64,000 nt of DNA from Zhongshania aquatica. GTDB lineage: Bacteria; Pseudomonadota; Gammaproteobacteria; Pseudomonadales; Spongiibacteraceae. The notes beneath the pieces were generated by a model, which did no database searches, had not been told where the DNA came from, and saw nothing but the letters and a program-made list of their open reading frames with translations. The stretch's first letter is position 1. Every line of letters starts with the position of its first letter. The position numbers and the translations under genes are program-made. Shown here piece by piece: positions 1 to 8,046 of the stretch. The DNA lies in the NCBI RefSeq assembly GCF_027257955.1, contig NZ_JANZNQ010000011.1:80054-144053 (forward strand), written 5' to 3'.

Positions 1-135
1 ATTGCGCAAGGCTCGAACTAATTGCTGTGATTGTTCTGCGATGTCTTGATAGCTGAATTGCTTGCCAGAAAAAGTGAGGCAGTTGTTATCGGGGGCGCGC
101 TGGCAGTGAAAATCGAAGAACTGGTGAACTTGCAT
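1..135 (-). CDS. Acyl-CoA synthetase (AMP-binding), N-terminal fragment
   Basis: This is the 5' end of a minus-strand gene that runs off the left edge; 45 codons are visible from an ATG at 135. The peptide begins MQVHQFFDFHCQRAPDN and continues with a Leu-Thr-Phe then Phe-Ser-Tyr-Gln-Asp-Ile pattern. That is the usual opening of class I adenylate-forming enzymes (short helix, 'ap' turn, strand, then the 'tY.el...' helix). The family activates carboxylic acids to acyl-CoA using ATP and CoA. The catalytic motifs lie outside the window, so the substrate is unknown. It is divergent from the AraC-type gene at 369, which may regulate it. The fragment is short, so this is a moderately sure family call. 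Confidence 0.6.
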   Translation of the reverse strand, partial: MQVHQFFDFHCQRAPDNNCLTFSGKQFSYQDIAEQSQQLVRALRN

Positions 136-368
136 AAGGTGCTTCCCGCAGGTTTTTTTTATTTATTACTGCGCTTGATTGTACTGCAATTGGGGGTAGC
201 GACAAGAGTGAATGCGGCCTATCGTTCATTGCTCGTAGGTAGTGATTAGCGCTGTGCCAAACTGCAATACTTGCTATTCTTTGTCGTCGAATAGAGGGAG
301 GAAGGATATCGCTTATCCTAGTAGACGTTGCTGCCCTCCTTTAAAGTATCAATACATGAGGTGAATTC

Positions 369-1397
369 GTGCGTACACCAACAGTGTGCTCGGAATATTT
401 GGTCGATTTACTGCAGTACATAGAAAATCATGGGGTAGATGCGAAAGCGCTGATCACTGAAGTGGGGTTTACCCCAGAGCAGCATTTAACGGTGCAGGGG
501 CGTTTTCCGCTGCGGCTATTTGAAGTAATTCTAGATGTGGCGAGCGTCTTATTGGATGATCCCTTCCTGGGTGCACATGCTGGGGCCGACTCATCGCCAT
601 CAGCCTGGGGTATGGTTAGTTACCTAGGTATGAGTGCGCCGAATTCTCGGGCTGCATTCGATGCGGTAGTACATTTTTCACGCTTGCTTATTGATCACGG
701 CGATGTGATGTACACCGAAGCGGACGATGAATGGACCCGACTGACGTGGGTCGTGCCAGAGCGTAAGCCGGTGTCTCGACAATTGACCGAGTTCTTTTTT
801 ACGAGCTGGTATCGTGCAAATAAAGTTATTTTAGATCGTTGGTGTAATCAGCGGGAGGTCTATTTTCAGCACGCTGGCCCTGAGGATCGAAGCGAGATAG
901 AGCGTATTCTCGAAGCGCCGGTGAAATATAAAAGTGATGCCAACTTTGTAAAATTTGATAGCCATTTCCTAGAACGCCCAACCCGTTTTCCGCATACAGG
1001 CATCCATGATTCACTGGTGCAAACCGCGCGCTCAGAGTTAGCCAAATTGCAGTTGGAAGACCGCATAGTAAATGACGTTATGGCCTGTGTCGTGCGCCAG
1101 CTACCTGAGGGCGTACCTAAGCTAGATGATGTTGCCGCAGAGCTGGGTATGGCGGCCCGAACCCTGCAGAGACGATTGAATAACACGGATACTAATTTTA
1201 AATACTTGCTGGATGATGCACGGAAGCAGCGGGCAAAAGTCTTGGTGAATGAGGGGGAGTTAGAGCTTCTCGACATTGCGGCAGAGCTTGGGTTTAGTGA
1301 TCAAAGCTCGTTTCAAAAAGCCTTTAAACGCTGGTACGGCTTGGCGCCCGGTCGCTATCGCTTGAGCCGGCAGTTGTCCAAGGGGTTAGATAGTTAG
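369..1397 (+). CDS. AraC family regulator (OruR/arabinose-bd type)
   Basis: A 342-residue DNA-binding regulator starting at GTG 369. Residues about 15-200 resemble the 'arabinose-binding' N-terminal domain common in proteobacterial AraC proteins of 330-350 residues. The C-terminal part holds two helix-turn-helix units: about 250-271 (KLDDVAAELGMAARTLQRRL) and about 300-321, ending in the typical F-x-K-A-F-K-R-W-x-G-x-x-P-x-x-Y/R signature. Such proteins usually activate adjacent catabolic genes. The neighbours are a divergent acyl-CoA synthetase upstream and, downstream, a convergent LysR gene that overlaps its last 4 bases. The ligand is probably an acyl or organic acid, which is inference from the neighbours only. 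Confidence 0.85.
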   Translation: MRTPTVCSEYLVDLLQYIENHGVDAKALITEVGFTPEQHLTVQGRFPLRLFEVILDVASVLLDDPFLGAHAGADSSPSAWGMVSYLGMSAPNSRAAFDAVVHFSRLLIDHGDVMYTEADDEWTRLTWVVPERKPVSRQLTEFFFTSWYRANKVILDRWCNQREVYFQHAGPEDRSEIERILEAPVKYKSDANFVKFDSHFLERPTRFPHTGIHDSLVQTARSELAKLQLEDRIVNDVMACVVRQLPEGVPKLDDVAAELGMAARTLQRRLNNTDTNFKYLLDDARKQRAKVLVNEGELELLDIAAELGFSDQSSFQKAFKRWYGLAPGRYRLSRQLSKGLDS

Positions 1398-2287
1398 TGG
1401 GCCTGTGCTAGCTTCATGGTGAATTGACGCAGCCATAGCAAGGCGGGGTCGTGCTCAACGCTTTTATGCCAGAATAATTGCAGTTCTAGTTTCGGGGAAT
1501 CGAAGGGCAGAGGGCGACTGACGAGGTGCCAGTGTTTAGCAACGGTCGCCGGCACAGCAGCAATGAACTTAGATTGAGCAAGCAGTGAGGGGAGGGCTGC
1601 ATAGTGCTGTAGACGAATGGCGACGCGTCGTTTGCAGCCGATTGACCGCAGAGCTAAATCTACGTGACCAGCCCCCTTCACTCGACTAGATACGTGGATG
1701 TGTTCCTGCTCCAGAAATTGTTCTAGGGTTAATATCTCGGTGCTCAGGGGGTGCGTGGCCTGCATAACGCAAACATAGTCATCGCTGAGCAGCGGGTGAC
1801 TTGCAAGTTCTGGATGACTCAGCAGCGGTGCATCGAAGGCCAGATGCACGTTACCACTTGCCATCTCATACGCTACTTCGCGTCGGTCAATGAAAACCAC
1901 TTCTAAATTGATTCCCGGTGCCGATTGTTTGAGATGCGTTATCAGGGTGGGCAATAAAATGATTTCGGCATTTTCAGTGGCATGAATACGGAAAGTACGG
2001 CTTGCTGTGCTCGGGTCAAAGGGGATGCGGGTAGCGACACAATTATCCAGATTTTTAAGAGAATCACGTACCGTGCCGACAAGCTGTCGCGCCAATGGCG
2101 TAGGTGTCATCCCTGCGCTGGTGCGGACGAAAAGAGGGTCGTCGAAAATGCTACGTAGTTTTGCTAGCGAGCTACTGACAGCGGGCTGGCTAACATGCAG
2201 TACCCCGGCAGCACGAGTCAGGCTTTGTTGTGAATAAATAGCGTCGAAAACGGTAAATAAATTCAGGTCAATCTTTGCTGAGCTCAT
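1394..2287 (-). CDS. LysR family transcriptional regulator
   Basis: A 297-residue LysR-type regulator. The N-terminal winged helix-turn-helix covers residues about 7-66, with the LTRAAGVLHVSQPAVSSSLA helix pair and the DPLFVR wing; it resembles the NodD-like branch. The rest is the two-lobed substrate-binding domain. I place the start at ATG 2287, which begins just before the conserved IDLNLF motif. A GTG at 2308 would add 7 residues and has no better ribosome site. The gene is convergent with the AraC gene (4-base overlap) and divergent from the phosphatase/dehydrogenase run at 2478, so control of that run is the natural guess. The inducer is unknown. Confidence 0.85.
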   Translation of the reverse strand: MSSAKIDLNLFTVFDAIYSQQSLTRAAGVLHVSQPAVSSSLAKLRSIFDDPLFVRTSAGMTPTPLARQLVGTVRDSLKNLDNCVATRIPFDPSTASRTFRIHATENAEIILLPTLITHLKQSAPGINLEVVFIDRREVAYEMASGNVHLAFDAPLLSHPELASHPLLSDDYVCVMQATHPLSTEILTLEQFLEQEHIHVSSRVKGAGHVDLALRSIGCKRRVAIRLQHYAALPSLLAQSKFIAAVPATVAKHWHLVSRPLPFDSPKLELQLFWHKSVEHDPALLWLRQFTMKLAQAH

Positions 2288-2477
2288 ATAGTTTAGGTCC
2301 GTAGGCACCGCTCACATATTGGTGACGTATAAGTTATGCTTATTATGCATGATAAGAATAATAGATTTCAATAATGTTGTTGCGAACGTTATGATGCTGC
2401 TCAACATTTGTCGGCGGTGACGTCTTCGCTACCGGCGAGACCCTATTTTGTGTGATCAGTTTAAGGAGAGGCTCGCA

Positions 2478-3164
2478 TTGGCTGAAGTTATAGTAGTCCG
2501 GCATGGGCAGGCCGCCTTTGGAACAGATGATTACGACCGCCTGACGGGAATAGGTTGGGAGCAGGCGCGTCTTTTGGGGGCGCATTTTGCGGATATTGAG
2601 CAGGGGTTTGACGCCGTATTCACTGGCACTATGCGTCGTCACCGTGAAACGCTGGCGGGCATAAGTGAAGTGCTTGCGCAGGCCGATATTCATCTGCCTG
2701 ATGCGGTTGAACTGCCGGGTTTAAATGAGTATGACTTTCATAGCTTGGTTGCTAGCTATGTTGCGGCTAAGGAGGATGTACCAGAAGAACCGCAGCCCGA
2801 CCTTGCTAACGCTAAGAATTTCTACCGTGTCTTACGACTTGCTTTATTAGCCTGGAGTAGAGGCGAATTGCTCAATGTCGCTGAACCGTGGCAGAGATTT
2901 GAGCAGCGGGTGCGCGGCACGTTGGCGGCAACATCCGCTATTCGCGGTAGAGTGCTGGTGGTGACTTCTGGTGGTCCCATAAGCGCAATGCTGAGAGAGG
3001 TGTTAAAGCTCGATGTGGAAACGATGGTGAATACCAATTTGCAGGCCAAAAATACCGGTGTCACGCGTTATTTCACCCGAGGATCGCAGTTTAATTTAAA
3101 TATGTTCAATGCCGTCCCACATTTAGAAAACGTGAGTCATCGTCATTTGATCACTTATACCTAA
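2478..3164 (+). CDS. Histidine phosphatase family protein, second His replaced
   Basis: A 228-residue member of the histidine phosphatase (phosphoglycerate mutase-like) superfamily. The start is TTG 2478, preceded by AAGGAG at 2463-2468; the open frame extends further upstream but has no other ribosome site. The nucleophile motif VVRHGQA is present (His9), and MRRHRETL supplies Arg residues. Where the family normally has S-H-G-G, this protein reads T-S-G-G (Thr163-Ser164), so the second catalytic His is missing. Activity is therefore uncertain. It is first of a four-gene run with a dehydrogenase, a kinase and an SDR, starting 58 bases before the dehydrogenase, which suggests a step or repair function on a phosphorylated acyl intermediate (inference). 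Confidence 0.8.
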   Translation: MAEVIVVRHGQAAFGTDDYDRLTGIGWEQARLLGAHFADIEQGFDAVFTGTMRRHRETLAGISEVLAQADIHLPDAVELPGLNEYDFHSLVASYVAAKEDVPEEPQPDLANAKNFYRVLRLALLAWSRGELLNVAEPWQRFEQRVRGTLAATSAIRGRVLVVTSGGPISAMLREVLKLDVETMVNTNLQAKNTGVTRYFTRGSQFNLNMFNAVPHLENVSHRHLITYT

Positions 3165-3222
3165 TTATTTTTAACGACTAATGACGTGGCCTCGGTCGCG
3201 CACAGTAAAAGAGGATTTAATC

Positions 3223-4446
3223 ATGGATCTTACGCCAAGCCCAAAAGCTCAGGAATTACTCAAAAAGCTCACAACCTTTATGGATGAGCATATTTATCCA
3301 AATGAGAAAGCTTACGCCGAACAATTACATGCGGCTAAGGATCGCTACGCGATACTACCCTTGATGGACGAACTTAAAAGTGAGGCAAAGAAAGCGGGCT
3401 TGTGGAATTTATTCTGCCCCGAAGAATATCCGCAGTATTGCGATCACGGCGGCTTGAGCTTTGTTGATTATGCACCACTCGCCGAATTGATGGGCCGGGT
3501 TTTATGGTCGCCAGAGGTGTTTAACTGCAATGCGCCCGATACCGGCAACATGGAAGTATTTATGAAATACGCCACCGACGCACAGCGCGAAACGTGGTTA
3601 ACGCCCTTACTAAATGGTGATATTCGTTCTTCTTACGCTATGACCGAGCCCCAGGTTGCGTCCAGCGACGCGACGAATATTGAACTCAGTATCGTAAAAG
3701 ACGGTGATGAGTGGGTGTTGAATGGTCGTAAATGGTTTATTACCGGCGCGATGAATGAGCGTACTAAAATCTTTATCGTCATGGGTAAATCTGATCCTGA
3801 GAATGCCAGTCGCCACAAGCAACAAACACAGGTGTTGGTGCCTAAAGATACCGCAGGTGTCTCTATCATTCGTCCGCTTACAACCTTGGGATATGACGAT
3901 GCACCTATCGGCCATGCCGAAATAGTTTTTGACAATGTGCGTGTACCTCTAGAAAACGTATTGCTAGGTGAAGGTAGAGGCTTTGAAATAGCTCAAGGCC
4001 GTTTGGCCCCCGGACGTATGCACCATTGTATGCGTTTGATCGGCGCTGCTCAGCGCTCGCTCGAACTTGCCTGTCAACGCGCGGTGTCTCGCACAACATT
4101 TGGTAAGCCACTGAGTAAGCATCAATCAGTGCGTGAAGAAATTTCGCGTAGCTTCTCGGAAATCGAAATGGCACGTTTGCTGGTTATGAAAACCTGTAAG
4201 CAGATTGATGAACAGGGGCCTATGCAAACCACCGATATGATTGCGGCAACGAAAACCACTGTGCCACTATTGGTGCAAAATATTATTGATCGTTGCATGC
4301 AGTTGCATGGCGCAGGCGGTTTAACCGAAGATTATTTCATGGCTGAGGCGTTTAACTACGCGCGCTGGTGTCGTCAGGCGGATGGTCCAGATCAAGTGCA
4401 TCAGATGGCTCTGGGTAAACAAATTATCGATCGTTACGCTGGTTGA
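3223..4446 (+). CDS. Acyl-CoA dehydrogenase, ACAD10/11-like
   Basis: A 407-residue FAD-dependent acyl-CoA dehydrogenase. I choose ATG 3223 (MDLTPSPK), with AGAGGA just upstream; an in-frame ATG at 3181 has no ribosome site. Visible features are the FAD/substrate loop YAMTEP (138-143), the WFITGA strand, RTTFGKPLSKHQ and the C-terminal QLHGAGGL segment. At the place of the usual catalytic Glu the protein reads ADGPD (Asp387 region), followed by QVH. That matches the ADGPDEVH pattern I recall for the human ACAD10/ACAD11 dehydrogenase domains. The next gene encodes the matching kinase domain, which in ACAD10/11 is fused to this enzyme. Likely substrates are hydroxyacyl-CoA derivatives rather than simple fatty acyl-CoA (inference). 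Confidence 0.88.
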   Translation: MDLTPSPKAQELLKKLTTFMDEHIYPNEKAYAEQLHAAKDRYAILPLMDELKSEAKKAGLWNLFCPEEYPQYCDHGGLSFVDYAPLAELMGRVLWSPEVFNCNAPDTGNMEVFMKYATDAQRETWLTPLLNGDIRSSYAMTEPQVASSDATNIELSIVKDGDEWVLNGRKWFITGAMNERTKIFIVMGKSDPENASRHKQQTQVLVPKDTAGVSIIRPLTTLGYDDAPIGHAEIVFDNVRVPLENVLLGEGRGFEIAQGRLAPGRMHHCMRLIGAAQRSLELACQRAVSRTTFGKPLSKHQSVREEISRSFSEIEMARLLVMKTCKQIDEQGPMQTTDMIAATKTTVPLLVQNIIDRCMQLHGAGGLTEDYFMAEAFNYARWCRQADGPDQVHQMALGKQIIDRYAG

Positions 4447-4456
4447 GGGACGGGTT

Positions 4457-5485
4457 ATGGCAGATGTATTTGAGCTAGATATCGCCGCGTTAACGGCGTA
4501 TCTCGAAAAGCATATCGACGGATTTAAAGGGCCTTTGAGCGCAGAAAAATTCGCAGGTGGTCAGTCTAATCCTACTTATTTACTTGCGGCGGCTAGTGGC
4601 AAGTATGTGCTGCGACGTAAGCCGCCAGGTGAGTTACTAAAGTCGGCGCATGCGGTAGATCGTGAGTTCAGGGTGATGAAGGCCCTAGAAAATACTGATG
4701 TTCCTGTACCTAAAATGCGGGTGCTGTGTGACGACGATAGTATTATTGGGTCCATGTTTTATGTGATGGATTTTCTCGATGGTCGCATTTTTTGGAATGC
4801 CGCCTTACCTGAACAAACCCCGGCTGAACGCAGCGCTATTTATGACGCCATGAACAAAGTGTTAGCGGATCTGCACAATGTTGATGTAGAGAAAGTCGGT
4901 TTAAGTGATTACGGTAAACCCGGTAATTATTTTGAGCGTCAGATTAGTCGTTGGACAACACAGTACCGCGCTAGCGAAACCGAAACTATTCCAGCGATGG
5001 AAAAAATGATGGTGTGGTTGAATGACAATTTACCGCCTGATGATGGCTTGGTGTGTATCAATCACGGGGATTTTCGTCTCGATAATATGATGTTTTCCCA
5101 TGACAGTAGCGATGTTTTAGCGTTGTTGGATTGGGAACTATCCACCTTGGGACATCCCTATGCGGATCTAGCTTATCAGTGCATGCAGCTTCGTATTCCC
5201 GAAGATTCGGCGATTCCCGGTTTGGGTGATATTGATCGTGAGGCGCTGGGTATTCCCTCAGAAAAAGCCTACGTGAAACAGTATTGTGAGCGTCGCGGTA
5301 TTTCCGGTATTGATAACTGGGTTTTCTATTTGGCATTTGCGTTCTTCCGTTTAAGTGCGATTTTACAGGGTGTTTACAAGCGCGCCTTGTATGGTAATGC
5401 CTCTAGTCAGAAAGCATTGGATTATGGTGCGCTCGCTGCCCCATTGGCAGAGTTGGGCTTGGCCCTTATTGAGAAAGGCGAGTAA
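4457..5485 (+). CDS. APH-family kinase, ACAD10/11 or LvaA-like
   Basis: A 342-residue aminoglycoside-phosphotransferase-fold protein. The start is ATG 4457, with GAGGGA before it and only 10 bases after the dehydrogenase stop. Residues 34-41 (GGQSNPTY) and 51-58 (VLRRKPPG) form the nucleotide region. HGDFRLDN (203-210) is the catalytic loop and DWE (225-227) the metal-binding motif, so the kinase looks active. Homologues include the kinase domain of ACAD10/ACAD11 and LvaA of the Pseudomonas levulinate pathway, which phosphorylate a 4-hydroxyacyl-CoA so that the phosphate can be eliminated. The immediate pairing with the dehydrogenase supports that role and argues against antibiotic resistance. 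Confidence 0.87.
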   Translation: MADVFELDIAALTAYLEKHIDGFKGPLSAEKFAGGQSNPTYLLAAASGKYVLRRKPPGELLKSAHAVDREFRVMKALENTDVPVPKMRVLCDDDSIIGSMFYVMDFLDGRIFWNAALPEQTPAERSAIYDAMNKVLADLHNVDVEKVGLSDYGKPGNYFERQISRWTTQYRASETETIPAMEKMMVWLNDNLPPDDGLVCINHGDFRLDNMMFSHDSSDVLALLDWELSTLGHPYADLAYQCMQLRIPEDSAIPGLGDIDREALGIPSEKAYVKQYCERRGISGIDNWVFYLAFAFFRLSAILQGVYKRALYGNASSQKALDYGALAAPLAELGLALIEKGE

Positions 5486-5503
5486 GGGAAGGGTGTTTGG
5501 TTT

Positions 5504-6283
5504 ATGAATGATGCAATGTTAAAGACCCTGGATCTATCGGGACAGGTTGCTCTAGTGACTGGTGCATCCAGCGGTTTAGGTGCCCATTTTGCAAAGGTAT
5601 TATCGCAGGCTGGGGCAACTGTGGTGGCGGCGGCAAGGCGCATTGATAGGCTTGAAAGTTTGGTGGCGAATATTGCCGCGACGGGTGGAAAGGCAATCGC
5701 CGTTGAAATGGATGTGAACAATAGTGACTCAGTTGTTGCGGCGTTTGATACGGTGCAAGCGTCGGAAGGTGTCATCTCTATTGTGGTGAACAATGCCGGT
5801 GTCGCCGATCCCAGCCGCTTTATAGACAGCACAGAGGAAAACTGGGACTTCACCGTTGACACCAATTTGAAGGCAGTGTGGCGAGTGTCTCGGGAAGCCT
5901 CGGCGCGGATGATTCAGGCTGGCGTGGCTGGCAGCATTGTCAATATTTCATCAATTCTCGGCTTACATCCAAGTGCGAATAATACGTTGTACGCAACGGC
6001 CAAGGCCGGGGTTATTCAGTTGACCAAAAATAGCGCTCAAGAGCTGTGGCGTCATAATATCCGGGTCAATGCATTGTGCCCCGGCTATTTTGAGACTGAA
6101 ATTAATGCCGACTTTTTCAAGTCAGAAAAAGGGGTGCAATACCTTAAAAAAATACCACCGCGTCGATTAGGTCAAATGGATGAATTAACGATGCCATTGC
6201 TCATGTTAGCGAGTAATGCGGGCTCCTTTATTAGCGGTATTGCCTTGCCAGTAGATGGTGGTCATTTGGTTCAGTCTTTATAA
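5504..6283 (+). CDS. SDR family oxidoreductase
   Basis: A 259-residue classical short-chain dehydrogenase/reductase. It shows the cofactor motif TGASSGLG (19-26), NNAG (96-99), catalytic Ser near 149-150, and the Tyr163-x3-Lys167 pair. The C-terminal PVDGGH motif is also typical. An Ala-rich AARRIDR segment after beta-2 suggests NADP(H) preference, but this is only an inference. It is the last gene of the phosphatase-dehydrogenase-kinase-SDR run, 18 bases after the kinase gene, and is followed by a hairpin terminator. A plausible job is oxidation of a 3-hydroxyacyl intermediate made downstream of the kinase/dehydrogenase pair, as proposed for LvaD. Confidence 0.86.
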   Translation: MNDAMLKTLDLSGQVALVTGASSGLGAHFAKVLSQAGATVVAAARRIDRLESLVANIAATGGKAIAVEMDVNNSDSVVAAFDTVQASEGVISIVVNNAGVADPSRFIDSTEENWDFTVDTNLKAVWRVSREASARMIQAGVAGSIVNISSILGLHPSANNTLYATAKAGVIQLTKNSAQELWRHNIRVNALCPGYFETEINADFFKSEKGVQYLKKIPPRRLGQMDELTMPLLMLASNAGSFISGIALPVDGGHLVQSL

Positions 6284-6309
6284 GAGACGGTATTGACCTC
6301 CGTCTTCTC

Positions 6310-6335
6310 ACCCGCGGCGTGCCGCCGTGGGTTTT
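6310..6335. terminator. Hairpin terminator between SDR and LysR genes
   Basis: A 10-bp stem (ACCCGCGGCG at 6310-6319 and CGCCGTGGGT at 6323-6332, one G-T pair) has a 3-base loop and runs into TTTT on the plus strand. It lies 27 bases after the SDR stop and just outside the end of the convergent LysR gene, so it should end the four-gene run. Minus-strand activity is less clear because there is no good T tract on that side. Confidence 0.7.
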
Positions 6336-7260
6336 ACATTAATCCCATCTTTTTTCTCAGTATAAGCGCGTCTTCATTACTCATTCGTCCCTCGATAAGT
6401 GGGATATAGGGTTGGATGGCCTCTAGCATAAAGTCTCGGAATATTCGGATTCTTGCTGTGGTGCGCAGGTCGATGTGAGACAGCAGCCAAAAGTCCATGC
6501 CCGGCTCAATATAATCGCTGTCTATTCGGGTTAAGCTTGGGTCTGAATCGCCTAAGCCACAGGGAAGAAGGGAAAAGCCGAATCCTTGAACTACAAGGTC
6601 GTAGGCGATAGTTAAAGAGTTTACCCGGTAGCGCACCTGCATATTGGGGAAGGTTTTTTGAAGCCACGGCGGCAGGGTGTGGCCGTCTCCCATCCATGTA
6701 ATACCGCTAATTCCGTGGTCACCGTTTAAGTAGCGATCATAGAGTTCTTTATTGCCGTAAATAGCGTAGGCAAATTTTGCTATTTTTGTGCCTAACACGT
6801 TTGGTGGTGGCTCGTTAGTGGTGCGAAATGCAATGTCAGCCTCGTGGCCCGCTAGGTTAAATGTGCTTTCTGAGGCGATTAGTTCAATGCTAATGTCTGG
6901 ATAACGATCTGAGAAGGCTTTAAGGCCGGGCATTAATATACGTTGAATACAGACGTCCAGCGCGGTGATTCTTAGTTTGCCACTTAACTCCTGACGGTCG
7001 ACCTGCACCGTGCGTTGAATGCCAAGTACCTGTTCGTGTATTCGCTCTGCGGAGATAAGCACGGCCTCGCCCACGGGAGTGATTAACCAGCCGCTGGTTG
7101 AACGGTCAAAAAGAGGGGCGCCTAGCACGGCTTCTAATCCGCTAATCCGGCGGGATACTGTGGCATGATTCACATCAAGCTTTCTTGCGGCTGCGGTTAC
7201 AGAACCTTCTGTAATGACCGCAAGGCAATAACGAATATCGTCCCAGTTGATGTTTTCCAT
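6334..7260 (-). CDS. LysR family transcriptional regulator
   Basis: A 308-residue LysR protein of the large LrhA/GcvA-like branch. The winged helix-turn-helix spans about residues 4-63 (INWDDIRYCLAVITEGSV, then AARKLDVNHATVSRRISGLE and APLFDR). The effector domain follows from about residue 90. The ATG at 7260 fits the usual LysR spacing before the helix-turn-helix. The gene is convergent with the SDR and divergent, across 154 bases, from the small secreted protein gene at 7415. Either neighbour may be its target; nothing in the sequence decides between them. Confidence 0.85.
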   Translation of the reverse strand: MENINWDDIRYCLAVITEGSVTAAARKLDVNHATVSRRISGLEAVLGAPLFDRSTSGWLITPVGEAVLISAERIHEQVLGIQRTVQVDRQELSGKLRITALDVCIQRILMPGLKAFSDRYPDISIELIASESTFNLAGHEADIAFRTTNEPPPNVLGTKIAKFAYAIYGNKELYDRYLNGDHGISGITWMGDGHTLPPWLQKTFPNMQVRYRVNSLTIAYDLVVQGFGFSLLPCGLGDSDPSLTRIDSDYIEPGMDFWLLSHIDLRTTARIRIFRDFMLEAIQPYIPLIEGRMSNEDALILRKKMGLM

Positions 7261-7414
7261 GCCGGCAAACCCTTTATTTAGATTGTCTAATTTTGCACAA
7301 TCAATGTGCTTTTTTGATATTCCTGTGCATCAATGTAGATCTTAAACTGCCTCCTGTGTTTGAGCAACTCATCAACGAACGCAGTTAATGACATCTAAGG
7401 TGAAGGGGAAGGAT

Positions 7415-7771
7415 ATGAAACATCGTCAAATTACAGTGAAATCTGCATTGCTACTTTTGGTTTTGTCTTTAGGTTTGGGGCAGCACGCCTACGCCGGATC
7501 GCATCTTAGCCGCGTGTCTGAAATGTGTAAGGCTGAGCTTAGCGCGAAATATGGAAGCGAGAGCGAACCTGTGCGTATAAAGTTTAAGGCCGCGTCAGGC
7601 AGCCAGGTAAGTCCGCGTCTATTGATGCAGGTTTTACCCCTCAATGGTGACTCTTTTAAGGTTTTTTGCAATGTGGATGGCAGAGCGTGGCAGGTGGTCT
7701 CTGTTGAGCGGGAGGATGGGCTGGGAAATGTTCAACTTGTTGGCGCCCGCAACAACAATATGGCGCCATAG
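7415..7771 (+). CDS. Small secreted protein of unknown function
   Basis: A 118-residue protein that I cannot assign to a family. The start is ATG 7415, with GGGAAGGAT before it; an in-frame ATG at 7388 is less likely. Residues 1-27 are a clear Sec signal peptide (positively charged start, ALLLLVLSLGLG core, AYA cleavage site). The mature part of about 91 residues has exactly two Cys (38 and 85), which could form a disulphide after export. The C-terminal half looks like a small beta-rich domain (VFCNVDGRAWQVVSV). It is followed by a good terminator, so it is probably transcribed alone. It is divergent from a LysR gene. Confidence 0.7.
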   Translation: MKHRQITVKSALLLLVLSLGLGQHAYAGSHLSRVSEMCKAELSAKYGSESEPVRIKFKAASGSQVSPRLLMQVLPLNGDSFKVFCNVDGRAWQVVSVEREDGLGNVQLVGARNNNMAP

Positions 7772-7847
7772 TATTTGGAGTCATGCCTGACAGTCACTCA
7801 TAATTATTGTTTGATAATACGTGGATGTTAGTAGCGGTGAAGAGGCG

Positions 7848-7877
7848 GGGGCTCTATTTTGAAGGAGTCCCTTTTTT
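7848..7877 (+). terminator. Rho-independent terminator after secreted protein gene
   Basis: A stem of GGGGCTC (7848-7854) and GAGTCCC (7865-7871), with one G-T pair and a 10-base loop, is followed directly by TTTTTT (7872-7877). It lies 76 bases after the stop of the small secreted protein gene on the same strand. Confidence 0.75.
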
Positions 7878-8046
7878 GACTTAACTGTAAGCAATTAGGC
7901 ATTTTGTTACATTGGATTAAGCGAATCAAAATCCTTGTTTCTTTACCGGTTGACTGAGTTTCCGGTAAGTAATGTGTGAGCTGTCAATTCAATTCCTGCG
8001 CTATACCGCTACACTGAACACCAATAATGACTAATGAGGAAATCTT

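Noticed and set aside
31..249. Plus-strand open frame of 72 codons
   Set aside because: It lies antisense over the start of the acyl-CoA synthetase, has no ribosome site and no recognisable protein pattern.
4457..5485. Aminoglycoside resistance gene
   Set aside because: The fold is shared, but the position 10 bases after an ACAD10/11-like dehydrogenase and the family motifs point to a metabolic kinase.
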